64,000 nt of DNA from positions 558,001 through 622,000 of the forward strand of contig NZ_JAUSVX010000001.1 of the NCBI RefSeq assembly GCF_030814995.1. Direction: 5' to 3'. Positions 45,187 to 53,997 of the stretch are shown here, piece after piece; position 1 is the stretch's first letter, and every line of letters starts with the position of its first letter. The notes under the pieces were generated by a model that was given only the letters and a program-made list of their open reading frames with translations, had not been told where the DNA came from and did not search any database. Both the position numbers and the translations under genes were made by a program. The stretch comes from Labrys wisconsinensis (lineage in GTDB: Bacteria > Pseudomonadota > Alphaproteobacteria > Rhizobiales > Labraceae).

Positions 45187-46737
45187 TCAAGCGCTTCTGG
45201 CGAGAGGCTGCGGCCGGTCGAATACGCGGGCCGCGGCCAGGGCCTCGTCGAGGCGCAGGCGGATGCGGCGCGGCTCGGCGGCGCGGCAGGGGAAATCGGT
45301 GCGGTGATGCGCGCCGCGGCTCTCCGTGCGGCGCAGCGCGGCGACGGCGATCATCAGCCCGACCGCGGCCGGGTCGCCGGCCGGGCCGTCCCCGGCAGCG
45401 AGCGGCAGCAGCGTCGCCAAGGCCGCCTCCAGCCCGGCCGCCTCGCGCAGCACGCCGAGATGGCGCGACAGGGTCGGCCGGACGGCGGCCGGATCCGGGG
45501 CCGGTGGCGGAGCCGGCGGGGCGAGCGGCGCCGCGCCTCCGGCCGCCGTGCCGGCGACGCTGTCCGCGACCCAGCCGGCCGAGACCGCCGCCTCGATCAG
45601 CGAATTGCTGGCCAGCCGGTTGGCGCCGTGCAGGCCGGTGCAGGCGACCTCGCCGCAGGCCCAGAGCCCCGCGACCGAGCTGCGCCCCTCGTCGTCCACC
45701 GCCACGCCGCCCATGTGGTAGTGCGCCGCCGGCCGGATCGGCACCGGCTGCGTCGCCGGATCGAAGCCGGCGGCGCGGCAGAGCACGGATATGGCGGGAA
45801 AGCGCTCCGCAAAATCCGCGCCCGGCCGCTGCCGCGCATCGAGGAACACCCGATGCCCGGCGGCGAGGTGCCGCCAGACGCCGCGCGCCACCGCATCGCG
45901 CGTGGCGAGCTCGGCGCCCGGCATGTCGGCGAGGAAGCGCCGCCCGGTCTCGTCCACCAGCACCGCGCCTTCGCCGCGCACCGCCTCGCTGACCAGCGCC
46001 ATCGGCCGCGCCGGCCCGTCGAGGGCGGTGGGGTGGAACTGCACGAATTCGAGGTCGGCGAGCACGGCGCCGGCCCGGGCGGCGAGCGCCAGGCCCTGGC
46101 CGAAGCTGCCGGCCGGATTGGTGCTGTCCTGGAACAGGCCGCCGACGCCGCCGGTGGCGAGCACGACGCGGCGGGTGGCGAGGGCGAGGGCGCCGGCCGG
46201 CCCGGCCGCCGCGACGCCGGCAATGGCGCCATCCTTCAGGAGCAGCCGCCGCGCCTCGAGGCCTTCGAGCACAAGGATCGACGGCGTGCGACGCACCGCG
46301 GCGGCGAGGGCGCGCATCACCTCGCGCCCGGTGCCGTCGCCGGCGGCATGGACGATGCGGTGGCGGCTGTGCGCCGCCTCCAGGCCGAGGCGCAAGCGCC
46401 CGTCGTCGTCGCGGTCGAAGGCGGCGCCGAGCCGCGCCAGGGCCTCGATCGCCGCGGGCGCGGCCCGCACGATCCGCCCGGCGACCTCCGCGTCGCACAG
46501 GCCGTCGCCGGCCGCCAGCGTGTCGGCGAGGTGCAGGCCGGGATCGTCGTCCGGCCCGAGACTGGCGGCGAGGCCGCCCTGGGCCCAGGCGCTGGAGGCC
46601 TCCGCGCCGAGCGGCGCCTTGGCGAGGACCACCACCGGCTCGGGCGCGAGCCGCAGCGCCGTCATCAGGCCGGCGAGGCCGCCGCCGACGATGACCGGCC
46701 TCCCCGAAAGCTCGGAAGCGGAAAGGAGCCGTGTCAT
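45187..46737 (-). CDS. nadB: L-aspartate oxidase
   Basis: 516 residues. NadB oxidises L-aspartate to iminoaspartate using FAD. The FAD-binding [16 protein letters not shown] lies near residues 16-31; [38 protein letters not shown], and [10 protein letters not shown] with [13 protein letters not shown] are family motifs. The C-terminal helical domain holds [12 protein letters not shown]. The ATG overlaps the nadA stop by four bases. A Pro/Ala-rich linker near residues 400-420 is slightly unusual. Confidence 0.96.
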   Translation of the reverse strand: MTRLLSASELSGRPVIVGGGLAGLMTALRLAPEPVVVLAKAPLGAEASSAWAQGGLAASLGPDDDPGLHLADTLAAGDGLCDAEVAGRIVRAAPAAIEALARLGAAFDRDDDGRLRLGLEAAHSRHRIVHAAGDGTGREVMRALAAAVRRTPSILVLEGLEARRLLLKDGAIAGVAAAGPAGALALATRRVVLATGGVGGLFQDSTNPAGSFGQGLALAARAGAVLADLEFVQFHPTALDGPARPMALVSEAVRGEGAVLVDETGRRFLADMPGAELATRDAVARGVWRHLAAGHRVFLDARQRPGADFAERFPAISVLCRAAGFDPATQPVPIRPAAHYHMGGVAVDDEGRSSVAGLWACGEVACTGLHGANRLASNSLIEAAVSAGWVADSVAGTAAGGAAPLAPPAPPPAPDPAAVRPTLSRHLGVLREAAGLEAALATLLPLAAGDGPAGDPAAVGLMIAVAALRRTESRGAHHRTDFPCRAAEPRRIRLRLDEALAAARVFDRPQPLARSA

Positions 46738-47717
46738 AGCGCCAGCATCCTCTCGACCGCCCGCCGCGCGGGTGCCGCCACCACCGGGTCGATCGTGACC
46801 TCGTGCCGGTTCTCCTCCAGCGCCTGCCGGATGTTCTTCAGCGTGATCCGCTTCATGTGCGGGCAGAGATTGCAGGGGCGGATGAACTCGACGCCGGGGT
46901 GCTGCACGGCGACATTGTCGCTCATCGAGCATTCCGTCAGCAGCACCACGCGCGCCGGCTGCCTCAGGCGGACATAGTCCGACATGACCGCGGTCGAGCC
47001 GGCGAAGTCGGCCGCCGCCACCACGTCGGGCGGGCATTCGGGATGGGCGAGGACGGTGATGCCGGGATGGTCCTCGCGCAGCTGGCGCACCTCGTCGGCC
47101 GAGAAGCGCTCGTGCACCTCGCAATGGCCCTTCCAGGCGATGATCTCGACCCTGGTTTCGGCGGCGACGTTGCGGGCGAGATATTCGTCGGGGATCATGA
47201 TCACCCGGTCGACGCCGAGCGACTCCACCACGGCGCGGGCATTGCCCGAGGTGCAGCAGATGTCGGATTCCGCCTTCACCGCCGCCGAGGTGTTGACATA
47301 GGTGACAACAGGCACGCCGGGATGGCGCGCCCGGATCAGGCGGACATCAGCCGGGGTGATCGACTCGGCCAGGGAGCAGCCGGCGCCGAGGTCCGGGATC
47401 AGCACCGTCTTGGACGGATTGAGCAGCTTGGCGGTCTCGGCCATGAAGTGCACGCCCGCCAGCACGATGATGTCCGCGTCGGTCTGCGTCGCCATGCGGG
47501 CGAGAGCCAGGCTGTCGCCGACGAGATCGGCGACGCAGTGGAAGATCTCGGGCGTCTGGTAATTGTGGGCCAGGATGACGGCGTTGCGCTCGCGCTTCAG
47601 CGTGAGGATGGCATCGACGTCGCCGGCGAAGACCGGCCATTCCAGCGCCGGGATGACCCGGCTGACCCGGTCGTAGAGCGGCGCCGTGCGCGCCAGGGCT
47701 TCGGATAGTGCAGCCAT
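46734..47717 (-). CDS. nadA: quinolinate synthase
   Basis: 327 residues. NadA condenses iminoaspartate with dihydroxyacetone phosphate to quinolinate with an oxygen-sensitive [4Fe-4S] cluster. Cluster cysteines are in the expected places: after the [20 protein letters not shown] segment, in HPECPPDVV, and in [13 protein letters not shown]. The N-terminal [14 protein letters not shown] is typical. First gene of the nadABC unit, with GAGAG-like ribosome sequence and a repeat-containing operator just upstream. Confidence 0.97.
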   Translation of the reverse strand: MAALSEALARTAPLYDRVSRVIPALEWPVFAGDVDAILTLKRERNAVILAHNYQTPEIFHCVADLVGDSLALARMATQTDADIIVLAGVHFMAETAKLLNPSKTVLIPDLGAGCSLAESITPADVRLIRARHPGVPVVTYVNTSAAVKAESDICCTSGNARAVVESLGVDRVIMIPDEYLARNVAAETRVEIIAWKGHCEVHERFSADEVRQLREDHPGITVLAHPECPPDVVAAADFAGSTAVMSDYVRLRQPARVVLLTECSMSDNVAVQHPGVEFIRPCNLCPHMKRITLKNIRQALEENRHEVTIDPVVAAPARRAVERMLAL

Positions 47718-47731
47718 AATTTATACTCTCT

Positions 47732-47779
47732 CTGAGCATAACTACGGCATATGCTGATCCTGAGCATAAGCTTTGTCAA
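47732..47779 (-). promoter_or_regulatory. nadABC promoter/operator, probable NadQ site
   Basis: In plus-strand reading, CTGAGCATAA occurs at 47732-47741 and again at 47760-47769. Between them TATGCT (47750-47755) makes inverted repeats with both AGCATA halves, and GCATATGC is itself a palindrome. On the minus strand a perfect -35 TTGACA (47774-47779) overlaps the nadQ stop codon, so a repressor on these repeats would cover the promoter of nadA. NadQ, encoded immediately upstream, is the obvious candidate regulator; its consensus could not be checked here. Confidence 0.75.
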
Positions 47780-48729
47780 GCCCGCGACAGCGGCAGCTTG
47801 GTGCCGGCGACGGCGCGCTCGGCCAGGACGGCGTGACGGAAGCGGAACAGCTTGGCCGGGCGCCCGCCGGTGTCGGCCAGGGTCTCGCCGGTCTCCTCGA
47901 CCAGCTCCTGCTGCTCGATCAGGCGCCGGAAATTCTGCTTGTGCACCAGGCGGCCGGCGAGCGCCTCGACGCAGCGCTGCAGCTGCAGCAGGGAGAAGGC
48001 CGGCGGCATCAGCTCGAACACCACCGGGCGGTACTTGATCTTGGCCCTGAGCCGGGCGATGCCGGTGGCGAGGATGCGGCGGTGGTCGACCGCCATGGGC
48101 CGCCCCGGCAGCGAGGCCGGCGGACGCTCGGGATGGCGCCGCAGCGCTTCGGGCACCAGCTCGGCCTCGTACATCAGCTCATAGCGCTGCAGCACCAGCT
48201 CCTCGTTCCAGGCGTCGCCGTCGAGGCCGAAGGTGATGGCGGCGCGCCGGCGCCGCGCCTCGCGCGTCGCGGCATCCCCGGCCGCCTCGGCCCAGGCGGC
48301 AAGGCGCGGGGCGATGCGGTCGGCGATGAGGGAGGGCGGCCCGACGCGATGGTCCTCCCAGGGAAAATATTCGTACCAGTCGCGCCAGCCCGAGCCCTGG
48401 CCGGGAAGCTCACGGGCGAGGCCGAGATAGCTGACCGAGATGACGCGCCGGCCGCCGGCATCCTCCATGCGGTCGCGATCGGCGAAGGTGTAGAGCTGCT
48501 CGACATGGCCGAGGGGATGACCGGTCTGGCGCTCCACCCAGGCCCTGAGGCCCGCCTGCAGCGAGCGGTGCCCGGGCTCGAGCGGCCCGGAGGGCAGCGC
48601 GCCGCCCTCCCCGATCGTCATCACCCGCGGCGCCTCGGCGCTGACCGCCGCGAGCACCGCGATCAGGTCCGCGGCGACGGCATTGGCTTCGGCCGACTGG
48701 TCGGCCGGCTGCTGAAGTGTCGCGGTCAT
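47776..48729 (-). CDS. nadQ: NadQ-type Nudix/winged-helix regulator of NAD biosynthesis
   Basis: 317 residues. An N-terminal Nudix-like domain (EGGALPSGPLEPGHRSLQAG, WVERQTGHPLGHVEQLYTF) has lost the REXXEE catalytic core, as expected for a ligand-sensing rather than hydrolytic Nudix protein. The C-terminal part (FELMPPAFSLLQLQRCVEAL...KQNFRRLI, ETGETLADTGGRPAKLFRF) is the winged helix shared with NrtR-type regulators. Family knowledge: NadQ represses nadABC in alphaproteobacteria in response to NAD-related ligands. Position just upstream of nadA, with the operator in the gap, fits this. A single TGAGCACAA at 48824-48832 upstream of nadQ may allow autoregulation. Confidence 0.88.
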   Translation of the reverse strand: MTATLQQPADQSAEANAVAADLIAVLAAVSAEAPRVMTIGEGGALPSGPLEPGHRSLQAGLRAWVERQTGHPLGHVEQLYTFADRDRMEDAGGRRVISVSYLGLARELPGQGSGWRDWYEYFPWEDHRVGPPSLIADRIAPRLAAWAEAAGDAATREARRRRAAITFGLDGDAWNEELVLQRYELMYEAELVPEALRRHPERPPASLPGRPMAVDHRRILATGIARLRAKIKYRPVVFELMPPAFSLLQLQRCVEALAGRLVHKQNFRRLIEQQELVEETGETLADTGGRPAKLFRFRHAVLAERAVAGTKLPLSRA

Positions 48730-48936
48730 TCCAGCTCCACGCCCGACCTGCTTCGGCGCCAGGATATAGCGGCCCGTCGTGCCCTCGCAAAGAATACGGA
48801 CGGCGGCAGCGCTCCCCCAATGGTGAGCACAAGGCGCACCAGCCCAGCCATTGCCTCGAGCGGATTCGCGATCGTCAGCCCGGCGGTGGTGGTGCGGACT
48901 GGAGCTGAGCCGTCGCGCCCCCTCTGCAGCTCCACG

Positions 48937-49311
48937 TGTTCGCGTGGATGGCCGGGTCAAGCCCCGTAGGCGTTAAGATAAGAAGGTGGTGGCCAGTTGG
49001 GCGCGACGTCGATCAATCCCCTCCCCCTTGTGGGGAGGGGTTAGGGGTGGGGGTCCATCATGATATGTCGAGACCGATGTCTACGACCCCCACCCTTTAT
49101 CCCTCCCCACAAGGGGGAGGGAAGGCACAGGCGTCGCGCAAATCTTACAAAGACGCGTCACGCACAGCGCGATATTTGCCTCCCGGCAGGCCTTATCTTA
49201 GCGCCTATGGGGTCAAGCCCGGCCATGACGGAACGGTTGCGGCAAGGACGGCGGCGGCCGCGCCATCCTCAACCGTCATGGGCGGGCTTGACCCGCCCAT
49301 CCACGCGAACA
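48937..49311. mobile_element. MITE-like palindromic element with 25-bp terminal inverted repeats
   Basis: The 672-bp gap between nadQ (ends 48729) and the cyclase-family gene has no supported gene. Bases 48937-48961 and 49287-49311 (ending in CCACGCGAACA) are inverted repeats matching at 24 of 25 positions, bounding a 375-bp unit. Inside are a second imperfect inverted pair (48949-48982 / 49192-49225), a third (49211-49231 / 49273-49293, 20 of 21), and a central REP-like pair listed separately. No transposase is encoded, and no clear target duplication is visible. This is the structure of a miniature or composite palindromic repeat. Flanks 48730-48936 and 49312-49401 show nothing beyond possible promoter sequence. 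Confidence 0.7.
49019..49121. repeat. REP-like inverted pair with 37-bp arms
   Basis: The arm at 49019-49055 begins CCCTCCCCCTTGTGGGGAGG and the arm at 49085-49121 is its near-perfect reverse complement (differences only in the TTAG/TTAT region), separated by 29 bases. Each arm itself contains the small palindrome CTCCCC-TTGT-GGGGAG. Such sequences are a familiar intergenic repeat type in rhizobial genomes. They sit at the centre of the larger palindromic unit. Confidence 0.75.
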
Positions 49312-49401
49312 TCGCCGGGTGCGATCGGGGAACCGACGAAATCCTTCTCACTGTCGTCACAACGAAGCAGCCGTTCGCCTCGCCACCCACCCGTTCCCTC
49401 T

Positions 49402-50148
49402 TCAGCTGTGGATCGCCACCGCCCGCGCGGGAAAGCCCGAGCCGTCCTTGGCCTTCGGCCAGGTCGCCATGATCAGGGCGCCCGCCTCCGGCACCTTGTC
49501 GAGATTGGCGAGGAGCTCGATCTGCCAGCGGTCGATCGACAGCACATAGTGCTCCAGGCCGTAGTCGCCGGCCGAGACGGCGATGCCGGGATCGGTGTCG
49601 ATCTGCTCGTGGCCGACGGCGGTGATGCCGCGCTGCTCGAACAGCAGCGTCAGCACCGCCCGCGACCAGCCGGGCGTGTGCGAGATCCCGTCGGCCGAGC
49701 GGTTGGCGAAGCGTTCGGGGTCGGGCCAGCGCGCGGCCCAGCCGGTGCGCAGCGCCACGAAGGATCGGTCCGGGATGCGCCCGTGCCGCGCCTCCCAGGC
49801 CTCGACATCGGCGAGCTCCGGCACGGCGTCTGCGCTGGCCGCCACCTTGGCGGTGATGTCGAGCACCACCAGCGGCAGCAGCATCTCGGCGACGGGAATC
49901 GCGTCCAGCGTCCGCCCGCCCTTGATGAAGTGCACGGGCGGATCGACATGCGTCCCCCACTGGCCGACGAAGCCGTAGCGGTGCACCTGGAAGGCGTCCC
50001 CCTTGGCGAAGTCGAACACCATGCTCCGCTCCTCGTCCGGGAAAGCCGCGAAATGCGGCTGTCCCGGCTGGAAGGGATGGGTCAGGTCCGTGAAGGTCGC
50101 GCCGGCGAGCGCCTGGTCGAACAGGCTCCAGAGCGTGCCGTCGGCCAT
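49402..50148 (-). CDS. cyclase family protein (kynurenine formamidase-like hydrolase)
   Basis: 248 residues. The metal-binding signature of the cyclase/KynB family is visible as GQWGTHVDPPVHF, with later SFVALRTGWAARW and GHEQIDTDPG. Family members are divalent-metal amidases/hydrolases such as bacterial arylformamidase and isatin hydrolase. It is the last gene of the operon, starting three bases after the binding-protein stop. It probably hydrolyses an amide or lactam intermediate of the compound imported by the neighbouring transporter; the actual substrate is unknown. Confidence 0.85.
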   Translation of the reverse strand: MADGTLWSLFDQALAGATFTDLTHPFQPGQPHFAAFPDEERSMVFDFAKGDAFQVHRYGFVGQWGTHVDPPVHFIKGGRTLDAIPVAEMLLPLVVLDITAKVAASADAVPELADVEAWEARHGRIPDRSFVALRTGWAARWPDPERFANRSADGISHTPGWSRAVLTLLFEQRGITAVGHEQIDTDPGIAVSAGDYGLEHYVLSIDRWQIELLANLDKVPEAGALIMATWPKAKDGSGFPARAVAIHS

Positions 50149-50151
50149 GGC

Positions 50152-51330
50152 TCAGGGCTCCGCCACGAAGGAGGGCGCCGCCTCGCTGGCGAGCATCAGC
50201 TTGCCGTCCTTGACGCCGATCACCGACACCGACTTGTCCGGCACCGCGACGCCGGGGCGGTAGGAAATCGTGCCGGTGACGCCGGGCAGGCCCGACGTGG
50301 CGGCGAGCGCGTCGCGGATCTTGGCGGGATCGGGCTCGCCGGCGCGCTTGATCGCATCCGCCATCAGCTTGACCGCGTCATAGCCGAGCGCCGCGAAGGC
50401 GTTCTCCGGCTCGCTGCCGGTCGCCTTCTTGTAGGCGTCCATGAAGGCCTGCACCTTGGGGCTGGCGCCCTCGCCGATATAGGCGTGGGTGGTGAAATAG
50501 GTCCCGTTCGCCGCCTCGCCGCCGACCTGCAGCAGGAGCGGGGTGTCGTAGCCGTCGCCGCCGACCACCGGCAGGTCGATGCCGGCCTGGCGCAGCTGCT
50601 TGAGGATCAGGCCGATCTCCTCGGCATTGGCCGCGGCATAGATGAAGCCCGGCTTCTCCGGCAGCGCCTTGATCTTGGCGATCTGGGCGGTGAAGGTCTT
50701 GTCGCCGATCTTGTAGCTATCCTTGCCGATGATCTTGCCGCCGCCGTGCTCATAGGCCTGGACGAAATAGTCGGAGAGCAGGGTGGTGTATTCGGTGCCG
50801 ATGTCGGTGAGGAGATAGGCGGTCTTGGCGTTGAGGGTCTTCAGCGCGAACTCGGCGCCGACCGCCGCCTGGACGTTGTCGCCGAAGCAGGCGAGGAACA
50901 CCTCGTTGCCGAGCTGGCTCGGCAGCTTGGGCGAGGTGGCGCCGGGCGTGATGAAGGGGATCTGCGCCTTCTGCACCTGCGGGCCGATCGCCAGCACGCT
51001 GTCGGAATCGGCGAAGCCGACGATGCCGACCACCTTGTCGCTGTCGATCAGCTGGCTCGCCACGGTCGAGATCACGGTGGCGTCGCTCTTGGAATCATAG
51101 ACCACCAGCTCGATCGGCCGGCCCAGCACGCCGCCGGCGGCGTTGATCTCCGCGGCCGCGAGCTTGGCGCCGTTGAGCATCGGCCCGTCGAGCGAGGCCT
51201 GGACGCCGGTGACGTTGGCGGGATAGCCGATCTTGATCGGGTCGGCGGCGAAAGCGGTCCCGACCGCGCCGAAGGCGACGGCCGCGCAAAGACCGAGGCG
51301 GACAGCGCCGCGTCGGGTCAAGCTGATCAT
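50152..51330 (-). CDS. branched-chain amino acid-type ABC transporter substrate-binding protein
   Basis: 392 residues. A signal peptide (SLTRRGAVRLGLCAAVAFGA, cut after AFA) precedes a two-lobed LivJ-like periplasmic binding fold: IKIGYPANVTGVQASLDGPM, GGVLGRPIELVVYDSKSD, PFITPGATSPKLPSQ. The family binds amino acids, amides, urea or aromatic compounds, so the ligand is open. Its ATG overlaps the livM stop by four bases. Confidence 0.92.
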   Translation of the reverse strand: MISLTRRGAVRLGLCAAVAFGAVGTAFAADPIKIGYPANVTGVQASLDGPMLNGAKLAAAEINAAGGVLGRPIELVVYDSKSDATVISTVASQLIDSDKVVGIVGFADSDSVLAIGPQVQKAQIPFITPGATSPKLPSQLGNEVFLACFGDNVQAAVGAEFALKTLNAKTAYLLTDIGTEYTTLLSDYFVQAYEHGGGKIIGKDSYKIGDKTFTAQIAKIKALPEKPGFIYAAANAEEIGLILKQLRQAGIDLPVVGGDGYDTPLLLQVGGEAANGTYFTTHAYIGEGASPKVQAFMDAYKKATGSEPENAFAALGYDAVKLMADAIKRAGEPDPAKIRDALAATSGLPGVTGTISYRPGVAVPDKSVSVIGVKDGKLMLASEAAPSFVAEP

Positions 51331-52376
51331 GGGTCTTGTCCTTCTGTCTGACGGTTTGGTGCCGATTGTCTGGTGAGCCCGAAGGTGAATTCGCGCTCGC
51401 CCATGATCCCCTTCGGCCGGAAGATCATGATCAGGATGAACAGGAAGCCGAGGACGATCTGGCTGGCCCCGAACAGTGCGGGGACCTTGAGGTCGCCGAT
51501 GGAAAAGCCCCGCTCCACCGAGCGCAGCAGCTCGGAGAGGATGGTGACGCCGATGACCCCGACCAGGGCGCCGGAGAGCGAGCCCATGCCGCCCAGCACC
51601 AGCATGGCGATCAGGTTCATGGTCATGGCGAAGTAGAAGGTGACCGGCGAGAACGAGCCGAGATAATGGGCATAGAGCGAGCCGCCGACCCCGGCGAAGA
51701 AGGCGCCGATCGAAAAGGCGATCAGCCGGGCCCTGAGCACGTCGATGCCGACCGCACTCGCCGCGATCGTGTCGTCGCGCACCGCCTTCAACGCCCGCCC
51801 GAAGGGCGAATAGATCAGCCGCGCCAGCACGATCAGCGTCACCGCCAGCCAGCCGAGCACCCAGGGCAGGCTCGTCTCCAGCGGCACGCCGGTGAAGGTG
51901 CGGGCGCCGCGGGTGAAGTCCGAGGCGTTGATCAGCACCACGTTGACGATGATCAGGAAGCCCATCGTCGCCACCGAGACGAAATAGCCGGAGAGCCGCA
52001 TCAGGGGATAGCCGACGACCACGGCCAGCAGCCCGGTGAACAGGCCGGCGGCGAGGGTCGCCGGCAGGAAGGGCAGGCTGAACCAGTTGAGCGCCGCCGG
52101 CAGGTGCGGCAGCAGTGAGGCCTTCTGCTGCACCGTCAGCGACAGGATGCCGGAGAGATAGGCGCCGGCGCCGATGAAGCCGACATGGCCGAGCGAGAAC
52201 ACGCCGGTGAAGCCGTTGCTGAGCGACAGCGACAGCACCAGGATGGCGTTGAGGCCCATCAGGAGGAGGATGCGCACGTAATAATCGCCCATCACGTGCG
52301 GGGCGCCGAAGGCCACCACCGCCGCGAGGAGGAGCGCCGCCGCCACCGTGACGGGGATGCGCGCCGGCCGGCTCAC
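51327..52376 (-). CDS. livM: branched-chain amino acid-type ABC transporter permease LivM
   Basis: 349 residues, about nine to ten membrane helices. LivM motifs: NAILVLSLSLSNGFTGVFSLGHVGFIGAGAY (in part), FGRALKAVRDDTIAASAVGID (the cytoplasmic coupling loop) and LGGMGSLSGALVGV. Start is GTG overlapping the livH stop by four bases (GTGA). It forms the membrane channel with LivH. Confidence 0.93.
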   Translation of the reverse strand: MSRPARIPVTVAAALLLAAVVAFGAPHVMGDYYVRILLLMGLNAILVLSLSLSNGFTGVFSLGHVGFIGAGAYLSGILSLTVQQKASLLPHLPAALNWFSLPFLPATLAAGLFTGLLAVVVGYPLMRLSGYFVSVATMGFLIIVNVVLINASDFTRGARTFTGVPLETSLPWVLGWLAVTLIVLARLIYSPFGRALKAVRDDTIAASAVGIDVLRARLIAFSIGAFFAGVGGSLYAHYLGSFSPVTFYFAMTMNLIAMLVLGGMGSLSGALVGVIGVTILSELLRSVERGFSIGDLKVPALFGASQIVLGFLFILIMIFRPKGIMGEREFTFGLTRQSAPNRQTEGQDP

Positions 52377-53275
52377 AGCTTGATCTCCCGGTTGGGTTTG
52401 AGGAGCCCGCCCGGGCGGAACAGCAGGAAGGCGATGAGCAGGGCGAAGACGATGGCGTCGCGGTACGGGGTGACCGAATCCGGCATGAAGGCGACGATGA
52501 AGATCTCCAGCGCGCCGAGCATGTAGCCGCCGACCAGCGCCCCGGCGATCGAGCCGAAGCCGCCGATGATGGCGGCGACGAAGGCCTTGAGCAGCGGCGT
52601 GAAGCCCATCTGCGGCTGGACGACGCCGGCCTGCGCCGCCCAGAGCACGCCGGCGAGCCCGGCATAGGCGGAGGCGACGAGGAAGGCGATGATCACCAGG
52701 CGGTTGACGTCGAGCCCGACGAGCTGGGCCGCCGCCATGTCCTCGGCCGCCGCCCGCATGCCGAGCCCGACCGTGGTGCGGGTGATGAACCAGCCGAGCA
52801 GCACCAGCGACACGAGCGTCAGCGCGATGGTGAGGATGTTGATGCTGGTGAAGGTGATCGCCCCGCCGGCGAGCTGCCAGGCGCCGTTGAGCACGTCCGG
52901 CAGCGGGAAGTTGCGGGGCGAGGAGGTGAACAGGAGGATGCCGAGATTCTCCAGGATATAGGTGACGGCGAGGCTGGTGAGCAGCCGCGTCACGTCCGGC
53001 GCGCTGCGGATCGGCCGGTAGGCGATGCGCTCGATCAGGAAGCCGGCGAACGCCGCCCCGGCGACGCCGCAGACGAGCGCGGGGACGAAAGGCAGGCCGA
53101 GGCCGTTGAGCACCACCGTGGTGAAGGCGCCGACCATCATCACGTCGCCATGGGCGAAATTGGTGAGGCGCAGCACGCCGAACACGATGGACAGGCCCAC
53201 CGCCACCAGGGCGTAGAGGCTGCCGAGGCTGACCGCGTTGATGACCTGCTGCAGGATATAGTCGAAGCTGGTCAT
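52373..53275 (-). CDS. livH: branched-chain amino acid-type ABC transporter permease LivH
   Basis: 300 residues, about eight helices. Typical LivH sequence: QQVINAVSLGSLYALVAVGL, FGVLRLTNFAHGDVMMVGAF, and the coupling loop GLGMRAAAEDMAAAQLVGLD, followed by FGSIAGALVGGYMLG. The start overlaps the livF stop (ATGA). Confidence 0.94.
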   Translation of the reverse strand: MTSFDYILQQVINAVSLGSLYALVAVGLSIVFGVLRLTNFAHGDVMMVGAFTTVVLNGLGLPFVPALVCGVAGAAFAGFLIERIAYRPIRSAPDVTRLLTSLAVTYILENLGILLFTSSPRNFPLPDVLNGAWQLAGGAITFTSINILTIALTLVSLVLLGWFITRTTVGLGMRAAAEDMAAAQLVGLDVNRLVIIAFLVASAYAGLAGVLWAAQAGVVQPQMGFTPLLKAFVAAIIGGFGSIAGALVGGYMLGALEIFIVAFMPDSVTPYRDAIVFALLIAFLLFRPGGLLKPNREIKL

Positions 53276-53997
53276 GCCGCCCCCAGATAGGCCTGGGCGA
53301 TGCGGTCGTCCGCCCGCAGCTCGGCGGCCGGCCCCGACAGCGCCACCGTGCCGGTGCGCAGCACATAGGCCCGGTCGGCGAGGTCCAGCGCCAGCGCGAT
53401 GTTCTGCTCGACCAGGAGCATGGTCATGCCCTGGCGCTTGAGCTCGGCCAGCGCCGCGAAGATATGGCGAACCAGCAGGGGCGCGACGCCGAGCGAGGGC
53501 TCGTCCAGGAGCAGCAGCCGGGGCGCGGCCATCAGCGCTCGGGCGAGCGCCAGCTGCTGCTGCTCGCCGCCGGACATGGTGCCGGCGAGCTGGCGCCAGC
53601 GCTCCTTCAGGATCGGGAACAGGGCGAACATGCGCTCGACGTCGCGGGCGACGCCGTCCCTGTCGGCCCGCGTGCAGGCGCCGAGCCGCAGGTTCTCGGC
53701 GACGGTGAGGCCGCCGAACAGGCGCCGCCCCTCCATGGCGTGGGCGATGCCGCGCCTGACGATCTCCGAGGGCTTCAGGCCGGCGATCGGGACGCCGTCG
53801 AGGGCGATGGTGCCGGATTTCGGCCGCGACAGGCCGGAAATGGTGCGCAGCGTCGTGCTCTTGCCGGCGCCGTTGGCGCCGACCAGCGCCACCACCTCGC
53901 CGGCGCGCACCTCCAGCGTCACCTCCTTCAAGGCGCGCACGGCGCCGAAGCTGACGGCGAGGCGGTCGAGGCGCAGAAGGGGGGCGGCGTCAGGCAT
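53272..53997 (-). CDS. livF: branched-chain amino acid-type ABC transporter ATPase LivF
   Basis: 241 residues. Walker A GANGAGKST, signature MSGGEQQQLALARAL, Walker B LLLLDEPSLGVAP. The ATYP/Liv-specific segment RRGIAHAMEGRRLFGGLTVAENL identifies LivF. It overlaps livG by eight bases and powers the importer together with LivG. Confidence 0.95.
   Translation of the reverse strand: MPDAAPLLRLDRLAVSFGAVRALKEVTLEVRAGEVVALVGANGAGKSTTLRTISGLSRPKSGTIALDGVPIAGLKPSEIVRRGIAHAMEGRRLFGGLTVAENLRLGACTRADRDGVARDVERMFALFPILKERWRQLAGTMSGGEQQQLALARALMAAPRLLLLDEPSLGVAPLLVRHIFAALAELKRQGMTMLLVEQNIALALDLADRAYVLRTGTVALSGPAAELRADDRIAQAYLGAA

Noticed and set aside
48726-48935. Short minus-strand frame upstream of nadQ
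   Set aside because: No ribosome site or family; overlaps the nadQ start and probable promoter.
49019-49121. CRISPR array
   Set aside because: Only one inverted pair is present, with no direct repeats of even spacing and no cas genes.
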